64,000 nucleotides of DNA, taken from the NCBI RefSeq assembly GCF_003584105.1, contig NZ_QXFO01000027.1, positions 310,001-374,000 on the forward strand. The letters are read 5' to 3'. A program made the position numbers and the translations under genes. This DNA is from Flagellimonas taeanensis. GTDB lineage: Bacteria > Bacteroidota > Bacteroidia > Flavobacteriales > Flavobacteriaceae. This document shows positions 34,549 through 42,855 of this stretch, piece by piece (position 1 is the stretch's first letter; every line of letters begins with the position of its first letter). The notes under the pieces are model-generated. The model ran no database searches and was not told the origin of the DNA. It saw only the letters and a list, made by a program, of their open reading frames with translations.

Positions 34549-34574
34549 AGCTGAATTCCATTATGTTGTGGGGT

Positions 34575-34617
34575 CAAAAGTAGGTTTGGGGAACAGCATA
34601 AAACATGATAAATGTCA
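34575..34617 (-). promoter_or_regulatory. Fnr-type promoter of hemN-usp
   Basis: TGATAAATGTCA (34606-34617) with TACTTTTG on the minus strand (34582-34575), a perfect TAnnTTTG. The centre-to-G distance is 36.5 bp. Confidence 0.8.
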
Positions 34618-34678
34618 TGAACCTTTCGGTGCCGTTCCTTGAAGTGGGTTCCCAACTTGTCCGAATGGCCCATTTTCA

Positions 34679-35407
34679 TCACTCCTGCATGATAAAATTA
34701 ATGGGGATGCTATATCTTACGCTGACGGACCTGCCCCGTTGTTGTCCTGGTTTCACTTGGGGCAACAAGGACATGATGCGCACAGCTTCTTTTTCTAGCA
34801 ACCTATCGGGCCCCCTTTTTTCAATATTGCTTATGCTTCCTTGGGAGTCGATGACGAACTGTACATAGACCCTTCCGGTGATATGCATTTCCAAGGCATC
34901 AGGAGGATATTGGAAATTGTCCCTGATATGCTCCTGTACTTTTTGGTTGAAACACTCCTTTCGTTGTTCCTGTGTATCATAGATCTCACACCCAGGGAAC
35001 ACGGGTACATATTCGATGACGGCAAAGGGAACCACGACTTCCTCTTCCACTTCCTCCACTTCCACATCCTCTATCCTCACCATGGCATCTTCAATATAGG
35101 TGTCCTGACTACTTTCTGTACTTTCGATCACTGTCTCCTCTACATCTTCCACGTCCTCTACAATCTCGATCACGTCAGGTGCGGTAGGTGGGGGCGGAGG
35201 GGGTGTGGTGCGGATGGTCTCGGTCATGGGGACATCTTCCTTGAGTTCGTCCACCACTTGGACCACCTCAATGGCTTTGGATTCTTTTTCGTAGAATTTT
35301 ACTTCAAGGGATTGCCATGTCACAAACAATACCGAAGTAAGGCCTATCATGAAATAAAGACTGCTATTGCGTCCTATCTCGGCATTTGGGTTCTTTTTTG
35401 GTTTCAT
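34679..35407 (-). CDS. TonB-family energy transducer
   Basis: A 242-residue TonB-like protein: one N-terminal membrane helix (~17-33), a Pro-rich piece (TTPPPPPPTAPD, ~67-78), a highly acidic linker (~80-128), and a TonB-C domain (~130-242) with VPVFPGC and a second Cys in RKECF. It would transmit proton-motive force from ExbB/ExbD to outer-membrane receptors. The acidic rather than basic linker is unusual. An Fnr-type box lies at its own promoter, linking TonB-dependent uptake to low oxygen. Confidence 0.85.
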   Translation of the reverse strand: MKPKKNPNAEIGRNSSLYFMIGLTSVLFVTWQSLEVKFYEKESKAIEVVQVVDELKEDVPMTETIRTTPPPPPPTAPDVIEIVEDVEDVEETVIESTESSQDTYIEDAMVRIEDVEVEEVEEEVVVPFAVIEYVPVFPGCEIYDTQEQRKECFNQKVQEHIRDNFQYPPDALEMHITGRVYVQFVIDSQGSISNIEKRGPDRLLEKEAVRIMSLLPQVKPGQQRGRSVSVRYSIPINFIMQE

Positions 35408-35429
35408 GACTTTTGCGATTTGACTATGT

Positions 35430-35472
35430 TAAAGATAGCCTCGTCACAAATCAAAAAACATGATAAAGGTCA
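35430..35472 (-). promoter_or_regulatory. Fnr-type promoter of the TonB-family gene
   Basis: TGATAAAGGTCA (35461-35472) with TATCTTTA on the minus strand (35437-35430), centre-to-end 36.5 bp. One half-site position departs from strict symmetry. Confidence 0.7.
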
Positions 35473-35496
35473 GTTTTCCAATGGGTTGATTTGGAT

Positions 35497-36468
35497 TTAT
35501 TGGAGAGGGGACTTTCTGTGGTTTTCCCAAATCAATGCCGCTGCTCCACAAATGGCGGCCGTTTTGTCCTCCATGCTGGATAGGAGCAGTTTTACCTTTC
35601 CCTTGTACACATCCAGCAAAAAGCCGTTGAAATATTTCTCTAAGGGCGTCATGATCCATTTGCCGCTATTGGTGAGCCCACCCATCAGGATGAAGGCTTC
35701 GGGCTGGGTAAAAGCGGTAAAATTTGCCAGTGCCTGGGCCATGATCCTTGCCGTATAGTCAAAGGATTTCAAGGCGATCTCGTCACCTTCCTCGGCAGCC
35801 CTGGTAATATCCTCCCCATGCAGGTCGTTGTAGGCCACATCCCGGAACCTGCTCTCCACCATGTACTTGCTCTGCATGTAGGTAACGGTGCGTTTCAGTC
35901 CGGTGGCGGATACATAGGCCTCCAATCCGCCCCTGACGCCGAGGCCTGTCAGCCGCCCATCGCCCATGGTCATGTCAACGTGCCCTAGCTCGCCCGCAAA
36001 GCCATCATAACCATCGATGAGACGGCCATTGGCCACAATGCCCGCACCAAAACCAGTGCCTAGGGTGATGACGATGAAGTCGGTCATGTCCTTGGCCCCG
36101 CCAAAGAGCATTTCCCCCAGAGCTGCAGCACTGGCATCGTTCATGATGCGGATGGGCATGTCCATCCGTTGTTTCAATTTTTCCACCAAGGGCACACTAC
36201 CCTTCCAGATCAGGTTGCTGGCATTTTCAATGGTGCCGTTCTTGCTCGATGCATTTGGGGCACCAATACCACATCCGAGGACGTTGACGGGCTTTCCAAA
36301 ATTGCTGATCATCTCATCCGAAGTGGTTTTTATCTTGTTCAGGTATTCTTCCAGATTGGGAAAGTCCTGGGTCCTGAAGAAGGTTTTTTCGTGGCATACA
36401 CCGTTTTTGTCCACCAATCCAATCTTGGTCTTGGTCCCGCCTATGTCCACCCCGATTACTATGTCCAT
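35497..36468 (-). CDS. ROK-family sugar kinase (glucokinase-like)
   Basis: A 323-residue ROK protein without a DNA-binding domain, hence a kinase candidate: phosphate-binding GVDIGGTKTKIGLV (6-19), catalytic Asp in IMNDASAAALGE, and glucose-binding GFAGELGHVDM. The Cys-rich zinc motif usual in ROK (CxCGxxGCxE) is replaced by GRLTGLGVRGGLEAY, so the zinc site appears to be lost. It starts in the region just upstream of the divergent usp-pfkA unit. No Fnr box fits its own promoter. Confidence 0.85.
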   Translation of the reverse strand: MDIVIGVDIGGTKTKIGLVDKNGVCHEKTFFRTQDFPNLEEYLNKIKTTSDEMISNFGKPVNVLGCGIGAPNASSKNGTIENASNLIWKGSVPLVEKLKQRMDMPIRIMNDASAAALGEMLFGGAKDMTDFIVITLGTGFGAGIVANGRLIDGYDGFAGELGHVDMTMGDGRLTGLGVRGGLEAYVSATGLKRTVTYMQSKYMVESRFRDVAYNDLHGEDITRAAEEGDEIALKSFDYTARIMAQALANFTAFTQPEAFILMGGLTNSGKWIMTPLEKYFNGFLLDVYKGKVKLLLSSMEDKTAAICGAAALIWENHRKSPLQ

Positions 36469-36588
36469 GGTTTATTGGTCTTGTTGTTTTTTAGGATCTT
36501 AAATATAAACATTATGTAACCAAAAAAGGGCTTTCCAGATTTTTAAAAGGGCAGAATTTTTACTAATATCACATAAAGATTGGAAACC

Positions 36589-36631
36589 TGACCGCTGTCA
36601 TGTTTTAGGTCATGGTGGGAATCTATTTTTG
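36589..36631 (+). promoter_or_regulatory. Fnr-type promoter of usp-pfkA
   Basis: TGACCGCTGTCA (36589-36600) with TATTTTTG (36624-36631), a perfect TAnnTTTG at the 36.5-bp spacing, 36 bp before the start at 36667. The centre of the palindrome is less well conserved than in the other boxes. Confidence 0.75.
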
Positions 36632-36666
36632 AAAAGAATCTTTCAAATACATTAAATATATCAGGT

Positions 36667-37458
36667 ATGGGCAGTTTAAATAAAATATTGGTTCCTTTTG
36701 ATTTTTCAGAGGCATCATTGAATGCCTTGGAGTATGTGGCCCACTTTGTCGGCACCGAACGCCCGATCGAAATTTTGGCACTTTATGTGAGCACCATGCA
36801 GATCGAGAAGGCCGACGAGCAAAAATTGGACAGGGATTTCGAAAAGGTGCTGGAATCCATAAGTGTCAGGCTGAAGAAGGCACCAAAATTCAAAACGGTG
36901 ACAGGCAATGTCACGGGTACCATTTTGTCCACCCAAAAAAGCAGCGGTGCGGATTTGATCATGATGGGGACCATGGGTGATAAAGTGACGGATGAGGCCA
37001 TCACCAACACCTCCAAATTGGTGTTGGATGCCAATTGTCCTGTAATCTCCATTCCCTACGGGTGTCCCATCAAGGAGCCCAAGAACATTGCCTTGGTCAT
37101 GGGTGGGGAGACCATCGATGACAGGGAAGTTTTGAAGACACTCTTGGAAATTGCCCGAACTTTCGATTCCAAAGTCCATGTATTGACCATATATAAGGAA
37201 TCCGTTTATGAAGAAGAAGTGGTCGGGGACAGCACGGACAACCTCTTGGAATACTATTTGGAGCACTTCTATGCGGAGCACACCTTTAGCAAAAACCAGG
37301 ATGTGGAAGAAGGTATTTTGGAGTATATAGAAGAAAAGGATATAGATATGCTGACCATTTTGCCGAGGAACCACGTTGAGAGAAGCACCGCGTCAGAGGG
37401 TAGATTGACAAAACTCTTGACCCTGCACTCCGAAATTCCGGTATTGGCCTTGGATTGA
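36667..37458 (+). CDS. Universal stress protein (tandem UspA domains), upstream of pfkA
   Basis: A 263-residue UspA-type protein: NKILVPFDFSEASLNAL start, then a MGTMGDKVTDEAITNTSKLVL nucleotide-loop variant in which the GxxG(S/N) pattern is loosened. It is the first gene of a unit with pfkA 35 bp downstream. Expressed from an Fnr-type promoter; probably helps survival during oxygen shortage. Confidence 0.85.
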   Translation: MGSLNKILVPFDFSEASLNALEYVAHFVGTERPIEILALYVSTMQIEKADEQKLDRDFEKVLESISVRLKKAPKFKTVTGNVTGTILSTQKSSGADLIMMGTMGDKVTDEAITNTSKLVLDANCPVISIPYGCPIKEPKNIALVMGGETIDDREVLKTLLEIARTFDSKVHVLTIYKESVYEEEVVGDSTDNLLEYYLEHFYAEHTFSKNQDVEEGILEYIEEKDIDMLTILPRNHVERSTASEGRLTKLLTLHSEIPVLALD

Positions 37459-37493
37459 TGACAAGGTCGGAACATTTGTAATCGACAATCATT

Positions 37494-38807
37494 GTGAACG
37501 ATAAGGAAAAGTTCAAAATAGAAAGCCTCGGGCAACCAAGGTTCAGATCTCCATTGCAGCTCAGTACGGTCAAAGGGGACCGTATTTTTAATTTCATCGG
37601 GGAATCGGAAAGACTGGTGTTCGATCCTTCCTTGGAGCACTATAGCCATTGCCTTACCACTGGGGACAGTCCGCTTTGTATGGAAAAGGCGGGACCAAGG
37701 CAAGATATTTTTTTCGAACCCGAAAAGGTCACCGCGGCCATTGTAACCTGTGGCGGTCTATGTCCCGGTATCAACAATGTGATCAGGGGCCTTGTCATGG
37801 CGCTCCATTATTTCTATGGGGTGAAAAAAATCATCGGGATACCCTATGGGTATGAAGGACTCAATCCTGCTGCGGGGCATGGGTTCATGGAACTTACCCC
37901 CGATAAGGTAAAGGACATCCATCAGTTTGGGGGAACCTTTCTCGGCTCTTCGCGAGGTGCCCAAGAGGTATCGTTGATGGTGGACACTTTGGAGGAAAAC
38001 CATGTCGATATGCTCTTTGCCATAGGTGGTGATGGAACGCTCAAGGGTGTGAATGCCATTGGCAGTGAAATTGCCAAGAGAAATGCAAAGATCAGCGTGG
38101 TTGGGATTCCCAAGACCATCGATAACGATATTGATGTCATTGATGAATCATTCGGTTATGGGACTGCGTTTGATGTGGCCAGTTCCATTTTGAAGGATGC
38201 GCACAACGAGGCCACTGGGGCCTACAACGGGATTTCCATCATAAAGTTGATGGGACGCGACAGTGGCTTCATAGCAGCCTCCGCAACCTTGGCCATGCCC
38301 GTGGTGAACTTTGTGTTGGTGCCCGAAATGGATTTTGAACTGGAGGGGGAAACTGGTTTCCTCGCAGCTTTGGAACATCGCCTCCAACAGAAAAAACATG
38401 CAGTGATCGTGGTGGCTGAAGGGGCAGGGCAACATCTGTTCGAAAACAAGAAAGGCATTAAGGATGCTTCGGGCAACGTGAAACACGAGGATATCGGGGT
38501 TTTTCTGAAGGAAAAGATCGCGGCACACTTCAAGGATGTCCCGATCTCCATAAAGTATATCGACCCCAGTTATATCATCAGGTGCGCGCCCGCCAACTCC
38601 AGCGACAGTGTGTATTGCAGTAGATTGGCCTACCATGCCGTGCATGCCGCCATGGCCGGAAAGACCAGATTGGTGTCTTGTAAGGTGAACAACAAATATG
38701 TCTACATCCCTATATCGGAAGTGACCAAGCAGCGAAAAAAGATAGACCTGGAGGGGGAATTTTGGTTCTCTGTCCTGCAAAGTACGGGCCAACCTTTTTT
38801 TATGTGA
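37494..38807 (+). CDS. pfkA: 6-phosphofructokinase (probably ATP-dependent, plant/spirochaete-type)
   Basis: A 437-residue phosphofructokinase. Motifs: GGLCPGINNVIRGL (87-100), GGDGTL (178-183), IPKTIDNDID (205-214), and GRDSGFIA (254-261). Gly at the position where PPi-dependent enzymes have Asp (GGDD) points to ATP use; Lys in PKTIDND is the combination seen in the plant-like ATP group. The start is GTG at 37494, needed for the usual N-terminal length. Together with a Usp and a hibernation factor it makes a glycolysis-plus-dormancy unit for low oxygen. Confidence 0.88.
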   Translation: MNDKEKFKIESLGQPRFRSPLQLSTVKGDRIFNFIGESERLVFDPSLEHYSHCLTTGDSPLCMEKAGPRQDIFFEPEKVTAAIVTCGGLCPGINNVIRGLVMALHYFYGVKKIIGIPYGYEGLNPAAGHGFMELTPDKVKDIHQFGGTFLGSSRGAQEVSLMVDTLEENHVDMLFAIGGDGTLKGVNAIGSEIAKRNAKISVVGIPKTIDNDIDVIDESFGYGTAFDVASSILKDAHNEATGAYNGISIIKLMGRDSGFIAASATLAMPVVNFVLVPEMDFELEGETGFLAALEHRLQQKKHAVIVVAEGAGQHLFENKKGIKDASGNVKHEDIGVFLKEKIAAHFKDVPISIKYIDPSYIIRCAPANSSDSVYCSRLAYHAVHAAMAGKTRLVSCKVNNKYVYIPISEVTKQRKKIDLEGEFWFSVLQSTGQPFFM

Positions 38808-38827
38808 CATGGGAAATGATCAAGAAC

Positions 38828-38870
38828 TGATGGTTGTCATAAACTGTTTTCCTTTTAGGGTATAGCTTTG
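38828..38870 (+). promoter_or_regulatory. Fnr-type promoter of the hibernation factor gene
   Basis: TGATGGTTGTCA (38828-38839) with TAGCTTTG (38863-38870), perfect TAnnTTTG at 36.5-bp spacing, 22 bp before the start at 38893. Confidence 0.8.
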
Positions 38871-38892
38871 AAACAAATCAAATACAATTACC

Positions 38893-39192
38893 ATGGAAAT
38901 ACATGTTCAATATCAGAAAATGAAGACCAGTGAATCGTTGACAGAATTGTTGAGCAAAAAACTGGAAGGGCTGGAAAAGAAATACAGTTGGTTGATCAAG
39001 GCCAATGTGCTCTTCAAAATAGAGAACGATAAATCCGGGGAAGGGAAGGTCTGTGAAATCGAGCTCAGTGCCCCAGGTCCCAGGATTTTTGCCAAATCCA
39101 GTACCGATGATTTTGAAAAGTCCATGGCCGAGACCGTGGAGGAACTCCGAAGGCAACTTGAAAAAAGACAAGCCACCTTTGCCTCCCATTAA
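38893..39192 (+). CDS. HPF/RaiA-family ribosome hibernation factor (short form)
   Basis: A 99-residue protein with the HPF/RaiA beta-alpha-beta-beta-beta-alpha pattern: MEIHVQYQKMKTSESLTELLSKKLEGLEK, then two strands and a C-terminal helix. Short forms lack the dimerising C-terminal tail of long HPF. They bind the small subunit and store ribosomes in inactive form. An Fnr-type promoter immediately upstream would couple ribosome shutdown to oxygen limitation. Confidence 0.8.
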   Translation: MEIHVQYQKMKTSESLTELLSKKLEGLEKKYSWLIKANVLFKIENDKSGEGKVCEIELSAPGPRIFAKSSTDDFEKSMAETVEELRRQLEKRQATFASH

Positions 39193-39237
39193 GGGAAAAT
39201 AAGATCTTTGCTGTGCACGACCATTAAACCTATACCA

Positions 39238-39864
39238 ATGAAACCAAAAATTCTGGCCTTAAGTCTATTGTTCCTCATGGGATGTTCCTCTACAAGACTG
39301 GTAGGGACATGGAAAAATCCGGACATCGTCCTCTTCGATGCCAGTCAAGTACTTGTCGTGGGCATGGCCCAGGACGACAACGTACGGATGGAATTCGAGA
39401 CCCGTTTTGTGGAAGAACTGAAAAAGCAGGGCGTGGATGGTGTGCGCAGCATCGATGTTTTTGATGTGGAATTCACCTCTTCGGAAAGATCGGAGCAAGA
39501 GTTGGTCAAAGTGGAAGAGCAATTGTTGGACAAGGATTTTGATGCCATTTTGTTCACCAAGGTAGTGGGTACGGAGAACAGGAAGACCTTGAAGGATCGG
39601 ATGAACAACATAGACAAGATGTTCGTTCGTTTCAGCAACGACTATTTGGAGCACCAAGAAATCTACTACGATGCTTCATATTACGACAGTTTCAACATAT
39701 ACCACCTAGAGACTTCGCTCTACTGCATCTGTATCGGAAAGGAAAGGGAACTCATCTGGAGAGGTAATGTCGATGTCACCGAACCTGTCAATATTGAAAA
39801 GACCATGGACACTTACATCAAATTGATCACCAAGGCCATGGGAGAGCAAGAGGTGATTTTCTAG
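39238..39864 (+). CDS. Lipoprotein, DUF4136-like
   Basis: A 208-residue lipoprotein with signal LALSLLFLMGCSS (lipidated Cys17). ATG at 39238 is chosen over an open upstream ATG (39208) because it gives a proper lipoprotein signal. The WKNPD motif at ~25-30 and the acidic alpha/beta body suggest a small envelope lipoprotein, but I do not see a clear functional motif. Its stop shares CTAG with a small converging gene. Confidence 0.7.
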   Translation: MKPKILALSLLFLMGCSSTRLVGTWKNPDIVLFDASQVLVVGMAQDDNVRMEFETRFVEELKKQGVDGVRSIDVFDVEFTSSERSEQELVKVEEQLLDKDFDAILFTKVVGTENRKTLKDRMNNIDKMFVRFSNDYLEHQEIYYDASYYDSFNIYHLETSLYCICIGKERELIWRGNVDVTEPVNIEKTMDTYIKLITKAMGEQEVIF

Positions 39865-40007
39865 GAAAGACCAATGGCGTCCATCACCCCTAGGAAGTCC
39901 AATAGAATACAAACGGGGATTGCGATCAGGATGACGATCAGCACAAAGACCATGATCCGCAGGAACCCGACCATGAGCCTATTTCCAAAAGAGATTTCTT
40001 CAGCCAT
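39861..40007 (-). CDS. 48-residue single-helix membrane protein
   Basis: The frame encodes MAEEISFGNRLMVGFLRI and continues with a strongly hydrophobic helix (~17-38) and a short hydrophilic tail ending in IGLS. Both stops lie in the palindrome CTAG at 39861-39864. The codon use is like that of neighbours and the start is ATG, so it looks real though unannotated in many genomes. Function is unknown. Confidence 0.5.
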   Translation of the reverse strand: MAEEISFGNRLMVGFLRIMVFVLIVILIAIPVCILLDFLGVMDAIGLS

Positions 40008-40112
40008 ATTAGTGTAATTTCATTCAATATACGGAATTATCCGTTCAATGGCCATAACATCCTGTCCCATATTCGATTAACGGATGGTTTCACGCTATGT
40101 CGTGCAGTAGTG

Positions 40113-41501
40113 CTATTTTTTTTGTTTTTTGCCGCTCAACAGTTTGCCCAGTTCTTCCAAGCTGATTCCCTTGGTCTCCGGCATCATGAAGGCGACCCAG
40201 AGCAGTTGAAGTACCATCATAAAGGCAAAAAAGATGAAGATAGGCCACGGATTGTCCTTGAAGATACCAATCTCCGCATCCAAGAAGGTAGGGGTCAGCA
40301 AGGTGATGAGCGCGGCAAACACCCAATGGGTACCTGTTCCCCAAGATTGCCCGTAGGAGCGTACCTTGTTGGGAAAAATCTCTGAAATGAACACCCAGAT
40401 GACCGCTCCCTGTCCAATGGCATGGGAGGCGATGAAGACCAGGATAAAGATCAAGAGCAGTAGGGAACTTGCGCCGGAATAGAAACACCATCCCACCATG
40501 GCCAAGCTCAAAATGTAGCCAATGGACCCGATGTACATCAATTGCTTTCGGCCCAGTTTATCGATGAGCGCAATGCCCACAAAGGTGAAGGCCAAATTGA
40601 TCACCCCAATGGAAATGGAACTGAAAAGCGATTCCCCTGAGGCCAGCCCGGCCCTTTCCAATATCTCGGGAGCGTAGTAGAGCACAAAATTGATTCCTGA
40701 AAGCTGGTTGAAAAAAGCGATCAGAAAGGCAAGGGCCAAGGGTTTGTTGTATTTGCCAGAAAATAGTTTCTCCTTGTGTTTTTCAGCGGTTTCGTAAAGG
40801 GACACTTTGATTTCCGAAAGATGCAGCGAGGCTTTTTCCTTTTCTATACCGAGCAGGGTTATGGATTGGATCACCACGGCATCGTCCCTATCTTTCAAAA
40901 GGAGCCATCTGGGACTGTTCGGTATTTTAAGGACCATGAAGGTGTAGATCAAGGCGGGAAGGCCCTCAATGCCCAACATCCATCGCCAGGCCACCCCTTC
41001 CTCAAAAAATATTCCGATGAGGTAGTTGGAGATGAACGCGATCAATATCCCAAAAACAATGTTGAACTGGTACATGGCCGTCAACCTACCCCGGGTGCTG
41101 GCAGTCGATATTTCGGAAATATAGACAGGTGCGGCCACGGAGGAAGCTCCTACACCGATTCCCCCGATAAACCTGAAAAAGGAAAAACTATAGGCTTCGG
41201 GAGCGAGTGCGGAGCCCACGGCCGAGATGAAATACAGCACGCCGATCCAGAACAAGGTCTTTTTACGCCCCAATCGGTCGGTGGGAATACCTCCAAAAAG
41301 GGATCCCAATACGGTGCCCCAAAGGGCCATGGACATGATGAAGATGCCGTGGAAGGTAAATATGGAATCGCCCAAAAACCAATTGGTGCCCCATAGTTCC
41401 TTGATGGGCTGGTTGGCCCCCGAAATGACCACGGTATCAAATCCAAACAAAAAGCCCGCTAGGGCTGCAGTCAATGAAATTCTGAAAATACGTTTGTCCA
41501 T
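40113..41501 (-). CDS. Sugar porter MFS transporter
   Basis: A 462-residue major-facilitator protein with 12 predicted helices and sugar-porter signatures: GFLFGFDTVVISGA in helix 1, DRLGRKK and DKLGRKQL at the loops after helices 2 and 8, RFIGGIGVGASSVAAPVYISEIS in helix 4, and the PETKGISLEE motif near the C-terminus. It takes up a monosaccharide by proton symport, and the ROK kinase and pfkA nearby could handle the sugar. It begins 21 bp after the preceding gene in the direction of transcription. Confidence 0.9.
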   Translation of the reverse strand: MDKRIFRISLTAALAGFLFGFDTVVISGANQPIKELWGTNWFLGDSIFTFHGIFIMSMALWGTVLGSLFGGIPTDRLGRKKTLFWIGVLYFISAVGSALAPEAYSFSFFRFIGGIGVGASSVAAPVYISEISTASTRGRLTAMYQFNIVFGILIAFISNYLIGIFFEEGVAWRWMLGIEGLPALIYTFMVLKIPNSPRWLLLKDRDDAVVIQSITLLGIEKEKASLHLSEIKVSLYETAEKHKEKLFSGKYNKPLALAFLIAFFNQLSGINFVLYYAPEILERAGLASGESLFSSISIGVINLAFTFVGIALIDKLGRKQLMYIGSIGYILSLAMVGWCFYSGASSLLLLIFILVFIASHAIGQGAVIWVFISEIFPNKVRSYGQSWGTGTHWVFAALITLLTPTFLDAEIGIFKDNPWPIFIFFAFMMVLQLLWVAFMMPETKGISLEELGKLLSGKKQKK

Positions 41502-41522
41502 GTCCTATGAATTTGGCTAAAG

Positions 41523-42776
41523 CTAACCAAATTTCACCAATGATAGGTGTTCCAAGATCAAATCAGTGGCCCCGACATTGGCATTGATGTATTCGGAATT
41601 GATGCTGCCCGTTTTTCTCAGGAAAATAGGGTCGGTCAAAAAAGTATCCATCAAGGTGTCAAAACCCCTTTGGTCCGAAATGGGGATGACCCCTCCCTTT
41701 TTCACGAGGTCCTCGGCTTCTTTGAACTTCGTGTAATCAGGTCCGATGATGACGGGGATGCCATACACCGAAGGTTCCAGGGTATTGTGCAGTCCCGTGG
41801 CGAAACCACCGCCCACATAGGCCACATCGGCATAGCTGTAAACCTTGGTCAATAGCCCGATAGTGTCCACGATCAACACATCAAAATCCGCCAAGTCTTT
41901 CCCTTCCATCTGGCTGAACCGCATCGTTTTTCTTTGCAGACCCTCCTCGATTTTCTGGACATGGGCAGGTTTGATTTCGTGTGGGGCAAAAACAAACTTT
42001 GTTTGCCCGTCAGTGGAAAGATTGATGTATTGTATCAAAATTTCCTCGTCCTCTGGCCACGTGCTGCCTGCTACCAAACAAAACTTTCCATTTTTGAAAT
42101 GCTCCATGAAATCCAACCGATTGTCCTGCTTCAGGATTTTGGAAACCCTGTCGAAACGGGTGTCGCCACTGACGGTCACATTGGATAAACCGATGGATTC
42201 CAGCAATTCCCTTGAATTTGAGTCCTGGACAAAAAAGTGGGCAAACGTTCTTAGGCTTTTCCGCATAAATCCTCCAAAAGGTTTGAAATAGACCTGTCTT
42301 TTCGAGAATATGGCCGATACCAAAAAGGTGGGGACGTTCCGCTTTTTCAGCTCCGAAAGATAGTTCGGCCAGATTTCATATTTTACGAAAATGGCAAGTT
42401 CAGGATCGGTCCTTTCCAGAAAACGCTTGGCATTGGATAGGGTGTCCATGGGCAAATAGACCACCGCATCGGCTGCCGTCGTATTCTTTTTTACCTCATA
42501 TCCCGAAGGGGAAAAGAAGGTGAGCAAGATCTGGTGTGCGGGATAGTTCTGCCTCAATCTTTCCAAAATGGGGAGCCCCTGTTCGTATTCCCCCAATGAG
42601 GCCACGTGCATCCAGATGGTTTTTTTGTTCGGCGAAAGTTTTTCTCCAAGCTGGGCAAAGGTCTGTTTTCTCCCAGAGACAAATAAATCGATCTTGGGCC
42701 GGAACAGTGCGATCACTTTTAGACCGAACCAGGCCAAGGATATCAGAATGTTATAGAAAAAACGCAAGGGCATCAT
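41523..42776 (-). CDS. waaA: KDO transferase (3-deoxy-D-manno-octulosonate transferase)
   Basis: A 417-residue GT30 glycosyltransferase that attaches KDO to lipid A precursor. The N-terminal membrane segment (~8-24) is followed by WMHVASLGEYEQGLP with the catalytic Glu, SAIFSKRQ (~150), and FAPHEIKP and GGFATGLHNTLEP in the C-terminal nucleotide-binding half. Its presence shows that the organism makes LPS-type lipid A. Transcribed toward the sugar transporter gene 21 bp away. Confidence 0.92.
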   Translation of the reverse strand: MMPLRFFYNILISLAWFGLKVIALFRPKIDLFVSGRKQTFAQLGEKLSPNKKTIWMHVASLGEYEQGLPILERLRQNYPAHQILLTFFSPSGYEVKKNTTAADAVVYLPMDTLSNAKRFLERTDPELAIFVKYEIWPNYLSELKKRNVPTFLVSAIFSKRQVYFKPFGGFMRKSLRTFAHFFVQDSNSRELLESIGLSNVTVSGDTRFDRVSKILKQDNRLDFMEHFKNGKFCLVAGSTWPEDEEILIQYINLSTDGQTKFVFAPHEIKPAHVQKIEEGLQRKTMRFSQMEGKDLADFDVLIVDTIGLLTKVYSYADVAYVGGGFATGLHNTLEPSVYGIPVIIGPDYTKFKEAEDLVKKGGVIPISDQRGFDTLMDTFLTDPIFLRKTGSINSEYINANVGATDLILEHLSLVKFG

Positions 42777-42855
42777 TTTTTGCTAAAATACATTCTTTCG
42801 GGAAGAGGGCATTATGGCATCTTAATTTCTTAATTTTGGAGCATAATCTATTTGG

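Noticed and set aside
37459..37470. A possible Fnr-type box (TGACAAGGTCGG) before pfkA
   Set aside because: The last half-site base does not match and the required spacing would place the -7 element inside the pfkA coding sequence.
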